Assembly: GCA_964559835.1 (NCBI GenBank)
Contig: CAZLJE010000010.1
Location: 1 to 64,000 of the forward strand
Direction of reading: 5' to 3'
DNA from: DAISJI01 sp964559835
Lineage (GTDB): Bacteria > Acidobacteriota > Terriglobia > Terriglobales > Acidobacteriaceae
Length of the DNA: 64,000 nucleotides
Shown here: positions 1 through 8,447 of the stretch, in pieces
Position numbering within the stretch: the stretch's first letter is position 1
Layout of the letters: every line of letters starts with the position of its first letter
Translations under genes and position numbers: made by a program
The notes under the pieces: generated by a model
Told to the model about the DNA's origin: nothing
The model's input: the letters and a program-made list of their open reading frames with translations, nothing else
The model's database searches: none

Positions 1-50
<50 letters not shown>

Positions 51-142
51 GATTCATACTAACAGTGCGGGTGGGCACGGTCAAATTCTCTGCGCCAATA
101 GCGGGGTTGCGGCTCATTCCAGCGCGCCCGAATCGGGAATTC

Positions 143-2002
143 TCAATGCTGGTTTGCGGCTCGCGCTCTTAACGGCGCGTGGATCATTGTCGGTCCGCGG
201 TTTGGCTCCACGTCCACCACTTTCTCGAACGGCTCGTAACCTTCCAGCTCGATACGCACCGTGTGGGCTCCCGCGGCCGAGCGAAGTACGTCGGGCGTCT
301 TCCTCCGCGTGTCTCGGCCGTCGATCAAAATGCTCGCGCCGTGTGGAACGCTATTCACCATGATGCTGAGCTGTCCCGTCTTCTGCATCATGCCCCATTT
401 TTCCCACAGCCGGATCTCCCCGCGCTGCTGCTCGGACAGCCCGCCGTTGCGTTGCAGTTGTCGCAACTGCGACATGTCCGGTACTGCGGGGATGGGAATA
501 TTCATCCCGCCTGCAAATGGGGCAGCACCATCGCCCATTCCCGGGGCGAGCGGCGCCAGTTGCGGCGAGAACTCGAATTCTTCGCCGCCGCTGACTTTGA
601 ATTTCGCCGACGCTTCCTGGAATCCGTCCATCTGCAGTGCGATCGCGTGTTGCCCGCGCTCTACCGAGACCGATGTCGGCGTCGATTTGCCGGTCGCTTT
701 GCCGTCCACCACCACTTCCGCTCCCGGAGGCGTGCTGTTCAGCTTCAGCGTGGCGGTAGTCTTCGCCGGCTTCGGCGGGCTGTGCTCGATAACTCCGGCG
801 TTCGGCGAGGCGGGGGCGGCGGCTCCTGTCTCGGGTGGTTTCGGCGCCGCCGGTGCTGCGGGCTGCTCGGCGTTCGTGTCGACCGTTACACCGTTATCCG
901 TGACGGTCACCTTCGGTTTCTTCGTGCGATCTCCCTTTAGGATCGCCACCACCGTGATGAGCGTGATCGCGAGTATGCCGAGCGCCACCACACCAAAACA
1001 TCCGAGCAGGTACGGCGAAAACCCGCGCTTCTTCTTCTCCGGCAAAATGACGGTCGGCTGGACCTCGGTCGTTTGGATCGACTGCGTCCGCACCGCCAGT
1101 GCCGCCTGCATCTCGGGCTGGGTGATGGCAGCCGTCTCCGGCAGCGGCGGCAACGTCGCGGTCGTCTCATTGCCGGTAAGGGTCGCCGTTCCCGCTTGCT
1201 TGTAATTCTCCAATGCGACAGCCAGGTCGGAGCCGGTCTGGAAGCGCGCCTCCGGCGCCTTGGCCAGCGCCTTTTCTACGATCGCGCTCAGCCCCGGATG
1301 GATCGTGCTGTCGAGTTTGCGGGGCGCGATCGGCTCCTCGTGCACGATCTTGTACATGATCGTGGTGATGCTCTGGCCTTCGAACGGCCGCTCGCCCGTC
1401 ACCATCTCATACAGGATCACGCCGACAGAGAACAGGTCGCTGCGCCCGTCGATCGTTTTGCCCAGCACCTGCTCGGGCGACATGTAATTCGGCGTCCCAA
1501 CGACCGTACCGGTGATCGTCATTCCGTCCCCGACGTTCGCGATGCCGAAGTCGGTGATCTTCACCAGGGAATCGGTCAGCATGATGTTTGCTGGCTTGAT
1601 GTCGCGATGAATGATGCCGCGCGTATGAGCGAAATCCAGCCCTGCGCAGATCTGCCGCATGATGTCCACGATCTTCGCCGACGCCATGCGGCCCTGTTTC
1701 GCGATCAGTTCGGCGAGATTCGTGCCCTCCACGAACTCCATCGCGATGAACAGCAAGCCTTCGTGTTCGCCCGCATCGTGGATGGTGATGATGTTCGGAT
1801 GATTTAGGTTCCCCGCGGCCCGCGCCTCGTTCTTGAAGCGCCGCAACACGTCTTCGCGGTTGGCGCCGATCTGGTCGGTCCGGACCACCTTCAGCGCCAC
1901 ATGCCGTCCGATATTAGGGTCCTCCGCCTCGTACACGATCCCCATGGCCCCATGCCCGAGTTCGCGCACGATGGTGTACCGGCCAATAGTCTGCGGAATC
2001 AT
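143..2002 (-). CDS. Membrane Ser/Thr protein kinase with PEGA domains
   Basis: Hanks-type kinase of 619 residues. The cytoplasmic N-terminal kinase domain (about 8-270) shows the glycine loop GHGAMG, catalytic Lys38 (VALKVV), HRD with Asp134 in IIHRDIKPANIM, and DFG at 151-153. It is followed by a Pro/Ala-rich linker, one transmembrane segment (LLGCFGVVALGILAI) and, outside the membrane, two PEGA-type beta repeats (around ATLKLNSTPPGAEVVVDG and LSIMVNSVPHGASILIDG) likely to contact envelope polymers. The start chosen is the ATG immediately before IPQTIGRYTIVREL; an upstream in-frame extension of 19 residues reads through repeat DNA and is not kinase-like. It lies on the same strand as the hydantoinase gene, separated from it by a large inverted repeat. 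The substrate is unknown. Confidence 0.9.
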   Translation of the reverse strand: MIPQTIGRYTIVRELGHGAMGIVYEAEDPNIGRHVALKVVRTDQIGANREDVLRRFKNEARAAGNLNHPNIITIHDAGEHEGLLFIAMEFVEGTNLAELIAKQGRMASAKIVDIMRQICAGLDFAHTRGIIHRDIKPANIMLTDSLVKITDFGIANVGDGMTITGTVVGTPNYMSPEQVLGKTIDGRSDLFSVGVILYEMVTGERPFEGQSITTIMYKIVHEEPIAPRKLDSTIHPGLSAIVEKALAKAPEARFQTGSDLAVALENYKQAGTATLTGNETTATLPPLPETAAITQPEMQAALAVRTQSIQTTEVQPTVILPEKKKRGFSPYLLGCFGVVALGILAITLITVVAILKGDRTKKPKVTVTDNGVTVDTNAEQPAAPAAPKPPETGAAAPASPNAGVIEHSPPKPAKTTATLKLNSTPPGAEVVVDGKATGKSTPTSVSVERGQHAIALQMDGFQEASAKFKVSGGEEFEFSPQLAPLAPGMGDGAAPFAGGMNIPIPAVPDMSQLRQLQRNGGLSEQQRGEIRLWEKWGMMQKTGQLSIMVNSVPHGASILIDGRDTRRKTPDVLRSAAGAHTVRIELEGYEPFEKVVDVEPNRGPTMIHAPLRARAANQH

Positions 2003-2034
2003 CTGCAAGTATTGTCGCAGAAGAAGGCACATCA

Positions 2035-2112
2035 GCCACGGATCTTCACGGATGAACACGGATTACAAATGTTGGTTCCTCTGATCCGTGCTTATCCGTG
2101 AAATCCGTGGCG
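2035..2112. repeat. Composite inverted repeat built on ATCCGTG words
   Basis: The left arm (2035-2063) and right arm (2085-2112) are near-perfect reverse complements. Each is made of three degenerate copies of an 8-10 bp word (ATCCGTG plus a few bases). It fills most of the gap between the hydantoinase stop and the kinase start. A T run follows the right arm on the plus strand (2113-2117). It could form a roughly 28 bp hairpin acting as terminator or processing site. Confidence 0.8.
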
Positions 2113-2119
2113 TTTTTGT

Positions 2120-3511
2120 TCACACTCCCGCGAAGGTCGCCCGCTTCAGGAAGTTCCCGGTCCCCGGCTTTCCGTGGAACTGGTCTCCCTCGACCAGAAC
2201 TCGCCCGCGCGATAGCACGACGTCTGGCATTCCGGTTACCTGGATGCCCTCGAACATGCTGTAGTCCACGCGCATGTGGTGCGTCTTGGCCGAGATCGTG
2301 TGCTTCCGCTTCGGATCGAACACCACGATGTCCGCGTCGCTGCCGATCGCGATCGTCCCCTTGCGTGGATAGAGCCCAAAGATCTTTGCCGGCGTCGTGC
2401 TCACCGTCTCGACAAAGCGGTTCGCGTTGAACCGCCCGGCTGCAACTCCGCCCGAGTACACCAGGCTCATGCGGTGCTCGATGCCCGGCCCTCCGTTCGG
2501 GATCTTCGTGAAATCGTCTTTCCCAAGTTCTTTCTGCTCTTTGAAGCAGAACGGGCAGTGATCGGTCGAAACGACTTGCAGGTGATCGTGCTTCAATCCC
2601 TGCCAGAGTTTTTCCTGGTGCCACTTCTCGCGTAACGGCGGCGTGAACACGTACTTCGCGCCCTCGAATCCCGGCGCGTCCATGTTCTCCAGCGATAAAT
2701 AAAGATATTGCGGACAAGTCTCGGCATACACCGGGAGGCCGCGGTCACGCGCCTCGCGCACTTTCTCCAGCGCTTCGTTGCAGCTCAGGTGAACGATATA
2801 AAGCGGAGCGCCGGCCATCTCCGACAACGCCACCGCGCGCGACACCGCTTCCGCCTCGGCTGTCGTCGGACGCGTCAAGGCGTGATATTTCGGCGCCGTC
2901 TTTCCTTCCGCCAGCGCCTGCCGCACGATGACGTCGATCGCCCCGCCGTTCTCTGCGTGCATGCAGATCATCGCGCCGTTCTTCGCCGTCGTGCGCATGG
3001 CTTTGAAAATGGTGGCGTCGTCGAGCATGAACACGCCGGGGTAGGCCATGAACAGCTTGAAGCTGGTGATGCCCTCGCGCACGAGCGCATTCATCTCCTC
3101 CAGCTTGGCGTCGGGCAAGTCAGTGATGATGCAGTGGAAGCCGTAATCGCCGATGGCCTTCGACTCCGCCTTCTTCATCCACGTGTCCCACGCCTCGCGC
3201 AGGCTCTGGCCCTTGTACTGGATCGCGAAATCGATCAGGGTCGTCGTGCCGCCGAACAGCGCAGCGCGCGATCCGGTCTCGAAGTCGTCGGCCGAAGTTG
3301 TCCCGCCGAACGGCATGTCGAGATGCGTGTGGACGTCGATGCCGCCCGGGATGACCAGCTTTCCTGTGGCATCGATGATCTTCTTCGCCCCCTCGTGCGG
3401 CAGCTTCTGCGCGATGGCGCGGATGATTCCGCCCTCGACGCCGACGTCCGCCTGATACGTGTCGGTGGCCGTGACAACCGTTCCGTTCGCGACGATGGTA
3501 TTGAATGCCAT
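2120..3511 (-). CDS. hydA: Dihydropyrimidinase / D-hydantoinase
   Basis: Cyclic-amidase of the amidohydrolase superfamily, 463 residues, the usual length. It hydrolyses dihydropyrimidines or 5-substituted hydantoins to N-carbamoyl amino acids. The complete binuclear metal site is visible: His61 and His63 in HTHLDMPFGG, the Lys152 expected to be carbamylated (GITSFKLFMAYPG), His185 (MHAENG), His241 (YIVHLSC) and Asp317 (STDHCPF). The start is set at the ATG before AFNTIVANGTVV; the 19 upstream in-frame residues come from repeat DNA. It is divergent from a luciferase-like oxidoreductase, a combination seen in reductive pyrimidine or hydantoin catabolic loci. Natural substrate (dihydrouracil or hydantoin) cannot be decided from sequence. 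Confidence 0.92.
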   Translation of the reverse strand: MAFNTIVANGTVVTATDTYQADVGVEGGIIRAIAQKLPHEGAKKIIDATGKLVIPGGIDVHTHLDMPFGGTTSADDFETGSRAALFGGTTTLIDFAIQYKGQSLREAWDTWMKKAESKAIGDYGFHCIITDLPDAKLEEMNALVREGITSFKLFMAYPGVFMLDDATIFKAMRTTAKNGAMICMHAENGGAIDVIVRQALAEGKTAPKYHALTRPTTAEAEAVSRAVALSEMAGAPLYIVHLSCNEALEKVREARDRGLPVYAETCPQYLYLSLENMDAPGFEGAKYVFTPPLREKWHQEKLWQGLKHDHLQVVSTDHCPFCFKEQKELGKDDFTKIPNGGPGIEHRMSLVYSGGVAAGRFNANRFVETVSTTPAKIFGLYPRKGTIAIGSDADIVVFDPKRKHTISAKTHHMRVDYSMFEGIQVTGMPDVVLSRGRVLVEGDQFHGKPGTGNFLKRATFAGV

Positions 3512-3540
3512 GAAATCAGTCTCCAGCCGCCAGGCCCATG

Positions 3541-3669
3541 GTCCACGGTTGCCGTTCGCCAGTCCCACGATCCACGGTTGGCGTCGCAGTCCCGTAGGGA
3601 CGATTCGCTGGTAGCCCAGGACGAAGTCCTGGGATCATGCGGCGTTAACGTCCCCAGTCCCGTAGGGAC
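3541..3669. repeat. Intergenic cluster of GTCCC/GGGAC hairpins
   Basis: This 289 bp divergent intergenic region (3512-3800) holds two identical hairpins GTCCCGTAGGGAC (3589-3601 and 3657-3669), a stronger one CCCAGGACGAAGTCCTGGG (3615-3633, 8 bp stem, 3 nt loop) and two direct copies of CCACGGTTG (near 3543 and 3572). The GGGAC/GTCCC core also occurs in the tandem array at 8039-8400, so both may belong to one dispersed family. A short tandem of TGATCACTGACCACTGATTA-like words follows at about 3760-3790. No clear promoter was recognised. Confidence 0.6.
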
Positions 3670-3800
3670 GGCCCGATTTGCGTCCCTGCAAGCCGCGCCA
3701 TTCTATGCTATGCTCCGCCCACTTTGGATGGGGTAATTGGTGATCTTCGATCTTGAACCCCTGATCACTGACCACTGATTACTGACCACTTGGGGCTTCC

Positions 3801-4814
3801 ATGAAATTCGGCTTCACCCTCAAGCCCGATATCTTCCCCGACCGCATCGTCTCGCTCACCCGCCAAGCCGAAGCCGCCGGCTTCGAATACGGCTGGATGT
3901 TCGACTCGCACGTCCTCTGGATGGAGTGCTTCCCGCTCATGACCCTGATGGTCACCAACACCAAGCGGATGAAGGTCGGGCCTTGCGTCACCAACCCGGC
4001 CGTCCGCGACATCACAGTCATGACCAGCCTCTTCGCGACCCTCGACATCATCAGCGGACGCCGCATGCAACTCGGCATCGGACGCGGCGACAGCTCCCGC
4101 CGCGTGCTCGGCAAAAAGCCGGTCACGCCGAAAGAGCTGGAGCAGGCGATCGGTACCTATCGCGATCTCGCCTCGGGCAAGGAGATCGACTACGACGGCC
4201 AGAAGACGAAGATCACCTGGTCACCCGGACCGGCGCCGGTATGGATCGCCGGCTACGGCCCCAAGGTCCTGCAATCGGCCGGGCGCGTCGCCGACGGCGT
4301 GATCCTGCAATTCGCTGATCCGGACCTGATTGAATGGTGTGTCGGGTTCGTCCACAAGGGAGCGATCGAATCCGGACGCGATCCTCGTGCCATCGAGATC
4401 ATGTCGGCCGCGCCCGTCTGGGTCTCCGACGACCTCAAGACCGCGCGCGATCGGGTACGCTGGTTCCCGGCGCTGGTCTCCAACCACGTCGTCGACCTCA
4501 TCTCGAAGTACGACCCGAAGGATCTGCCGCACGCTCTGACCTCCTACGTCCAGGACCGCGGCGGTTACGACTATCGCCACCACTGCGAAGTCGGCAGCGA
4601 CAACGCGAACTTCGTTACCGACGATGTCGTCGACCGTTTTTGCATCCTCGGCGACGTCAACGCCCAGGTCGGCAAGCTCCAGCGTTTACAACAGGCTGGC
4701 GTCACACAATTCAACATCTACTTGATGTGCGGCGAAGAAGAGAAAACCCTCGATCAATACCGCGACCAGGTGATCCCCGCATTCCGGAAGCAGGCGTTAG
4801 GTGTTGGGCATTAG
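3801..4814 (+). CDS. Luciferase-like (LLM class) F420/flavin-dependent oxidoreductase
   Basis: A 337-residue bacterial-luciferase-family TIM barrel. The N-terminal strand MKFGFTLKPDIFPDRIVSL, the segment FDSHVLWMECFP and the region SGRRMQLGIGRGDS (about 83-96) match the coenzyme F420/FMN-binding LLM family. PVWIAGYGPKVLQSAGRVAD is the characteristic downstream strand. It is divergent from the hydantoinase, the same context as the CPS_4043-type LLM subfamily, which I recall beside pyrimidine/hydantoin degradation genes, so a redox step in that pathway is inferred. It converges on the DprA-like gene with only 19 bp between stops. Whether the cofactor is F420 or FMN is not determined. Confidence 0.8.
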   Translation: MKFGFTLKPDIFPDRIVSLTRQAEAAGFEYGWMFDSHVLWMECFPLMTLMVTNTKRMKVGPCVTNPAVRDITVMTSLFATLDIISGRRMQLGIGRGDSSRRVLGKKPVTPKELEQAIGTYRDLASGKEIDYDGQKTKITWSPGPAPVWIAGYGPKVLQSAGRVADGVILQFADPDLIEWCVGFVHKGAIESGRDPRAIEIMSAAPVWVSDDLKTARDRVRWFPALVSNHVVDLISKYDPKDLPHALTSYVQDRGGYDYRHHCEVGSDNANFVTDDVVDRFCILGDVNAQVGKLQRLQQAGVTQFNIYLMCGEEEKTLDQYRDQVIPAFRKQALGVGH

Positions 4815-4833
4815 AAGTGCGTTGCTTTCGTGA

Positions 4834-5826
4834 TCACTCGAACGATAGCGTCGGCTGCCGCTCGCTTTTCGGCAACGGAGGAAGTTCCGCCTCGGCAAGG
4901 GTCGCAACGAACTCCGATGTCAGTTGTTCTTCGCGGATTGGATGTGCGCCGGCTTTCAGCAGGGCTGAATTACCGGGCGGAATGTCCTCGCCCGCGCGAA
5001 CGAAGATTGGAACCCAGCGGAATCTCAAGTTTTTCGCCGCACCATTCCACGTTCCACCCGTATTCTCGCTTGCCGAGACCACGACGGCAGCTTCTGCGGC
5101 TGTGTAGATGAACGCGTTCCGCTCCATAGCGCGGCCGATTGAAAAAGGCGCAGAGTAATGCTCGCTGACGCTGACGAGCAGGAGGTGCCCGTCCTCGATC
5201 GCGTTCCGGGCATTCGGTTCACGGATAACTCGCGTCAAGTCCTCAGCGAGAATTCCGACTGAGTGTCCACAATTCGATACCGCCGCCATCATTGCTTCTT
5301 GATCTATGCCGCGGGCAAATCCTGAGATTACGGGCAAGTCGGCGCTTGCGCAGCATTCGCCCACGCGACGCGCAAACGATACTGCGTCGTCGTCGACATT
5401 TCTCGACCCGACCACCGCGATTCCCGCTTCACTGAGCAATCTCCGGTCCCCGGCGCCGTAGATCACGACCGGCGCGCTGTCCTGCAGCAGTGTCCGCCAG
5501 CGCTGCGGATATCCGTTGTCTCCTCGAGTCAGCACCCAAATGCCGCGTGCGCCTAGTTGCTCCAGCTCCACCGCCAGCGGACCGGAACGCGACAGGAGGG
5601 CCGCGATGTTCTCTGCTTGCGGGGGTGTGATGCCGAGCGCCGTCGCAATCTGTTCGGCGGAAAAGCCGAGCAGTTCGGCCGGTTCGATCTTGCAGTTCAA
5701 TAGCGCCCGTTCGAAGCCACTCCATGCTTTGGGCCCGAGCGGTTTTTGTGGCGCATCCTTCGGGAGTGCCAGTCGCGAGCACAGCAGCAGGCGGAGTTGC
5801 GCCGCCGGACTATGAAGGTCGCTCAT
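4834..5826 (-). CDS. DprA/Smf-like protein coupled to RecQ-PRTase
   Basis: A 330-residue protein with the DprA (SMF) Rossmann fold. Family landmarks are present but altered: VVGSRNVDDDA at the first nucleotide loop and SGFARGIDQEAMMAAV, where genuine DprA has GID..AH. The RNR motif of the ssDNA pocket is weakened to MERNAFIY, and the SGT-type loop is TGGTWNGA. No C-terminal winged helix follows. The start is the ATG at 5826, which overlaps the TGA of the upstream recQ-PRTase gene by four bases (ATGA), implying translational coupling. A second, canonical DprA is encoded at 12691-13845, so this copy is unlikely to be the transformation protein. By analogy with ShosTA (PRTase plus DprA-like) it may be the nucleic-acid-sensing or antitoxin partner. 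Confidence 0.8.
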   Translation of the reverse strand: MSDLHSPAAQLRLLLCSRLALPKDAPQKPLGPKAWSGFERALLNCKIEPAELLGFSAEQIATALGITPPQAENIAALLSRSGPLAVELEQLGARGIWVLTRGDNGYPQRWRTLLQDSAPVVIYGAGDRRLLSEAGIAVVGSRNVDDDAVSFARRVGECCASADLPVISGFARGIDQEAMMAAVSNCGHSVGILAEDLTRVIREPNARNAIEDGHLLLVSVSEHYSAPFSIGRAMERNAFIYTAAEAAVVVSASENTGGTWNGAAKNLRFRWVPIFVRAGEDIPPGNSALLKAGAHPIREEQLTSEFVATLAEAELPPLPKSERQPTLSFE

Positions 5827-7919
5827 TCTCCATCTCCTGCGCCATGCGAATCGGCTAAGGCGAAAGGATATACGACCGGAACACCGGCTTTGCGCAACAG
5901 AGCTCCGCACACCGTCATCGTCCAGCGTGAATCGACCATGTCGTCCACCAGCAGCACCGGAGCGTGCACGACCTCAGCCCCGACGACCTCCACCGCGTCA
6001 GCTACGTTGCGGACCTGGTGCGCCCCGTGCCGCAGCAGTTTTTGTTCGGGCGTGTCTTTCATTTTTTGCAGTGCGCCTCGGAAGGGAAGGCCGAGCGCGA
6101 CAGCCAGTCGTTCCGCGAGATCGCGCACCAGCATTGGGTTTCGGCGCGACGGCACGCACGTCACCCACGCGGGAAACGGCTCTGGACGCCAGATTTCCCG
6201 CACCAGCTCCGCCGCCGCCCGCACCAGCGGTTCGGAGAAGCGGTTCGCCGTGTACTTTCCGACGCGCACCTGTGTGCCCCAGCCGTCGTCGCCGTAACGG
6301 CACAGCGCGCGACCTTCGCTGACGCGGAGTTCCGGCGGGATGCGTCCTGACCATCCTGTGCCCGAATACGGCGGCCAGTTCAGCCGCGGCGCTATGATGC
6401 GGTAGTCCTTCCGCAGGTACTCCGCCGCTTCCGCCTCCAGTCGATGGTCCACGTTGACCGGAAATTTCGCTGTCGAACAGTTGCCGCAGTGCCCGCACGC
6501 TGTGATCTTCGGATCGTCCAATTCGCGCTGGAGGAACTCCCAAAGGCAGCGGCGAGTGTATGTGTAGTCGCGCATGCGCCGGAGTTCGTGCCGCCGTTGC
6601 GTCGTGATGTGTTCGATACGCCGCTCGTCGAACGTCCACGCACTCGCGGTGCGGAAGTACACGCCATTTTCGTGCGCGATCGCGCCTTCTACTTCGAGCA
6701 GTCGCAGCAGCTTTTCCAGCCGTGCGCGCGAGACATCCGCGCGCTGTTGCAGTTCGCCCCACCGCAGGCCCGCGCACGACTTGAGCGCCTCGATGACGCC
6801 GCGGACTTCTTCGGCCGAAGGAAACGCGTTGTCGATGAAGTACTCGACGATGCGCTCATCCTCTTCGCCGCCGAACAGGAGCACGGCGTCCGCGTTGGAC
6901 ACGGCGCGTCCGGCGCGGCCGATCTGCTGGTAGTAGGCGATCACCGAGCCCGGCCGCTGGTAGTGCACGACGAATCCGAGGTCTGGTTTATCGAATCCCA
7001 TGCCCAGTGCGACCGTCGCGACCAGCGCTTTGACATCGTTCTTCACCAGGCGGTGTTCGAGGATATCGCGGTGCTCATCATCCAGGCCGGCGTGATACGC
7101 GGCAGCTTCATCGCCGCGCTCGCGCAGCCATCCCGCAACGCGCTCGCAGTCGTCTATGGTCAGGCAATAGATGATTCCCGAACCCGCCATGTGCGGCACG
7201 TGCTCGGCCAGCCACGCCAGCCGCTGCTCGGCCCGCGGCAGTTCGATGTTCTGCAGGCGAAGCGAATGCCTCCGCATCGGGCCGCGCAGGAGCGAGAGAT
7301 CGGGGCCGAGTTGTTGCAGGACATCGTCGATCACGCGGTTATTTGCCGTCGCGGTTGTGGCGAGCACCGGCATGCGCGCCGGCAGGTGTCGCAACACACC
7401 GAGGATGCGCCGGTAATCGGGGCGGAAATCGTGGCCCCAGTCGGAGATGCAGTGCGCCTCGTCGACCACGAACAGCCCGATGCCGCGGCGCATCCGGCGC
7501 AACGTCGTGGACTGGAACCGTTCGTTCGCCAGCCGTTCGGGCGACACCATCAGCAGGTCGCATTCATCGCGATGCAGCGCGTCCTCCACCGCGTCCCACT
7601 TCTCCGAATTGGTGCTGTTGATGGAGAGGGCGCGAATGCCGAGCCGCGCGGCCATCTCGAGCTGGTTGCGCATGAGCGAGAGCAGCGGGCTGATGAGCAG
7701 CGTCGGGCCGGCGCCGTGGTCCCGCAACATGCGTGTCGCAATGAAGTAAACGATGCTCTTGCCCCAGCCGGTCTTCTGGACCACGAGCAGGCGTCCACGC
7801 GACTCGACGACCTTCTGTATCGCGGTCCACTGGCCGTCGCGAAACGAAGCCGACGGGCCGAGCATTTCACGCAAAAGCAAGAGCGCGTGGTCCTGTGCAG
7901 CCGGAGCAGTCGTGGACAT
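5823..7919 (-). CDS. RecQ-family helicase fused to a C-terminal phosphoribosyltransferase-like domain
   Basis: 698 residues. Residues about 10-350 form a RecQ superfamily II helicase core: Walker A TGWGKS (50-55), DEAH at 153-156 within VVDEAHCISDWGHDFRPDYR, the TTATAN motif (188-193) and motif VI QQIGRAGRA (331-339). A RecQ zinc site follows with Cys458, Cys475, Cys478 and Cys481. There is no HRDC domain. Instead the last 120 or so residues look like a type I PRTase (ComF/ShosT-like), with the PRPP loop VLLVDDMVDSRWT at 655-667. The gene is translationally coupled to the downstream DprA-like gene. It is not the size or architecture of housekeeping RecQ. A role in defence or processing of incoming DNA is inferred, not shown. 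Confidence 0.87.
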   Translation of the reverse strand: MSTTAPAAQDHALLLLREMLGPSASFRDGQWTAIQKVVESRGRLLVVQKTGWGKSIVYFIATRMLRDHGAGPTLLISPLLSLMRNQLEMAARLGIRALSINSTNSEKWDAVEDALHRDECDLLMVSPERLANERFQSTTLRRMRRGIGLFVVDEAHCISDWGHDFRPDYRRILGVLRHLPARMPVLATTATANNRVIDDVLQQLGPDLSLLRGPMRRHSLRLQNIELPRAEQRLAWLAEHVPHMAGSGIIYCLTIDDCERVAGWLRERGDEAAAYHAGLDDEHRDILEHRLVKNDVKALVATVALGMGFDKPDLGFVVHYQRPGSVIAYYQQIGRAGRAVSNADAVLLFGGEEDERIVEYFIDNAFPSAEEVRGVIEALKSCAGLRWGELQQRADVSRARLEKLLRLLEVEGAIAHENGVYFRTASAWTFDERRIEHITTQRRHELRRMRDYTYTRRCLWEFLQRELDDPKITACGHCGNCSTAKFPVNVDHRLEAEAAEYLRKDYRIIAPRLNWPPYSGTGWSGRIPPELRVSEGRALCRYGDDGWGTQVRVGKYTANRFSEPLVRAAAELVREIWRPEPFPAWVTCVPSRRNPMLVRDLAERLAVALGLPFRGALQKMKDTPEQKLLRHGAHQVRNVADAVEVVGAEVVHAPVLLVDDMVDSRWTMTVCGALLRKAGVPVVYPFALADSHGAGDGE

Positions 7920-8038
7920 GAAACGCGCATGTTAGAACGCGAGATCGAACGAAAGCTGTGATAACTCGCGCGATAGGAAAAGAATTTTGCCCAGACAGTT
8001 CCCGCTCTGGGAATGGTTCGGGATTGGCCCACCGTTTG

Positions 8039-8400
8039 GAGTCCGTAGGACGACAGTTCATANNNNNNNNNNNNNNNNNNNNNNNNNNNNNNNNNNNNNN
8101 NNNNNNNNNNNNNNNNNNNNNNNNNNNNNNNNNNNNNNNNNNNNNNNNNNNNNNNNNNNNNNAGTTCATAGCGCGGGACGTCAGTCCCGGGTCTCGCAGT
8201 GTCCACGAATTTTCCGAGTCCGGAGGACGACAGTTCATAGCGCGGGACGTCAGTCCCGGGTCTCGCAGCATCCACGAATTCTCGAGTCCGGAGGACGACA
8301 GTTCATAGCGCGGACGTCAGTCCCGGGTCTCGCAGCATCCACGAATTCTCGAGTCCGGAGGACGACAGTTCATAGCGCGGACGTCAGTCCGCGGTCTCGA
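8039..8400. repeat. 67-69 bp tandem repeat array interrupted by the assembly gap
   Basis: Copies begin AGTTCATAGCGCGG and are phased at 8163, 8232, 8300 and 8367 (periods 69, 68, 67). A partial copy lies left of the gap (AGTTCATA at 8055). Each unit contains GTCCGGAGGACGACAGTTCA, a small hairpin CGGGAC-GTCA-GTCCCG, and CATCCACGAATTCTC. In the last unit the stem changes on both sides to CGCGGAC/GTCCGCG, a compensatory change. There are no variable spacers, so this is not a CRISPR array. Confidence 0.9.
8063..8162. other. Assembly gap of 100 N
   Basis: Exactly 100 N lie inside the tandem array. The round number suggests a scaffold gap of unknown true length, so the number of repeat copies, and anything between them, is not known. 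Confidence 0.97.
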
Positions 8401-8447
8401 CGGGTGGAACATCTCGCGTGGCAGATGCCGCCTCCACGATTCTGCTG

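Larger units (their letters stand above)
7920..8447. other. Gene-free stretch upstream of recQ-PRTase with gap and repeats
   Basis: These 528 bases lie between the recQ-PRTase start and the stop of the CadC-like regulator. They hold about 120 bp of unique DNA, which must contain the recQ-PRTase promoter (none confidently recognised), then the tandem array with the N gap, then about 50 bp before the regulator stop. No open reading frame here is supported. Confidence 0.6.

Noticed and set aside
6444..7961. 505-codon frame on the plus strand
   Set aside because: Antisense to recQ-PRTase, whose helicase motifs are unambiguous.
8163..8400. Possible CRISPR array
   Set aside because: Units of 67-69 bp are contiguous and alike throughout; there are no unique spacers and no cas genes nearby.
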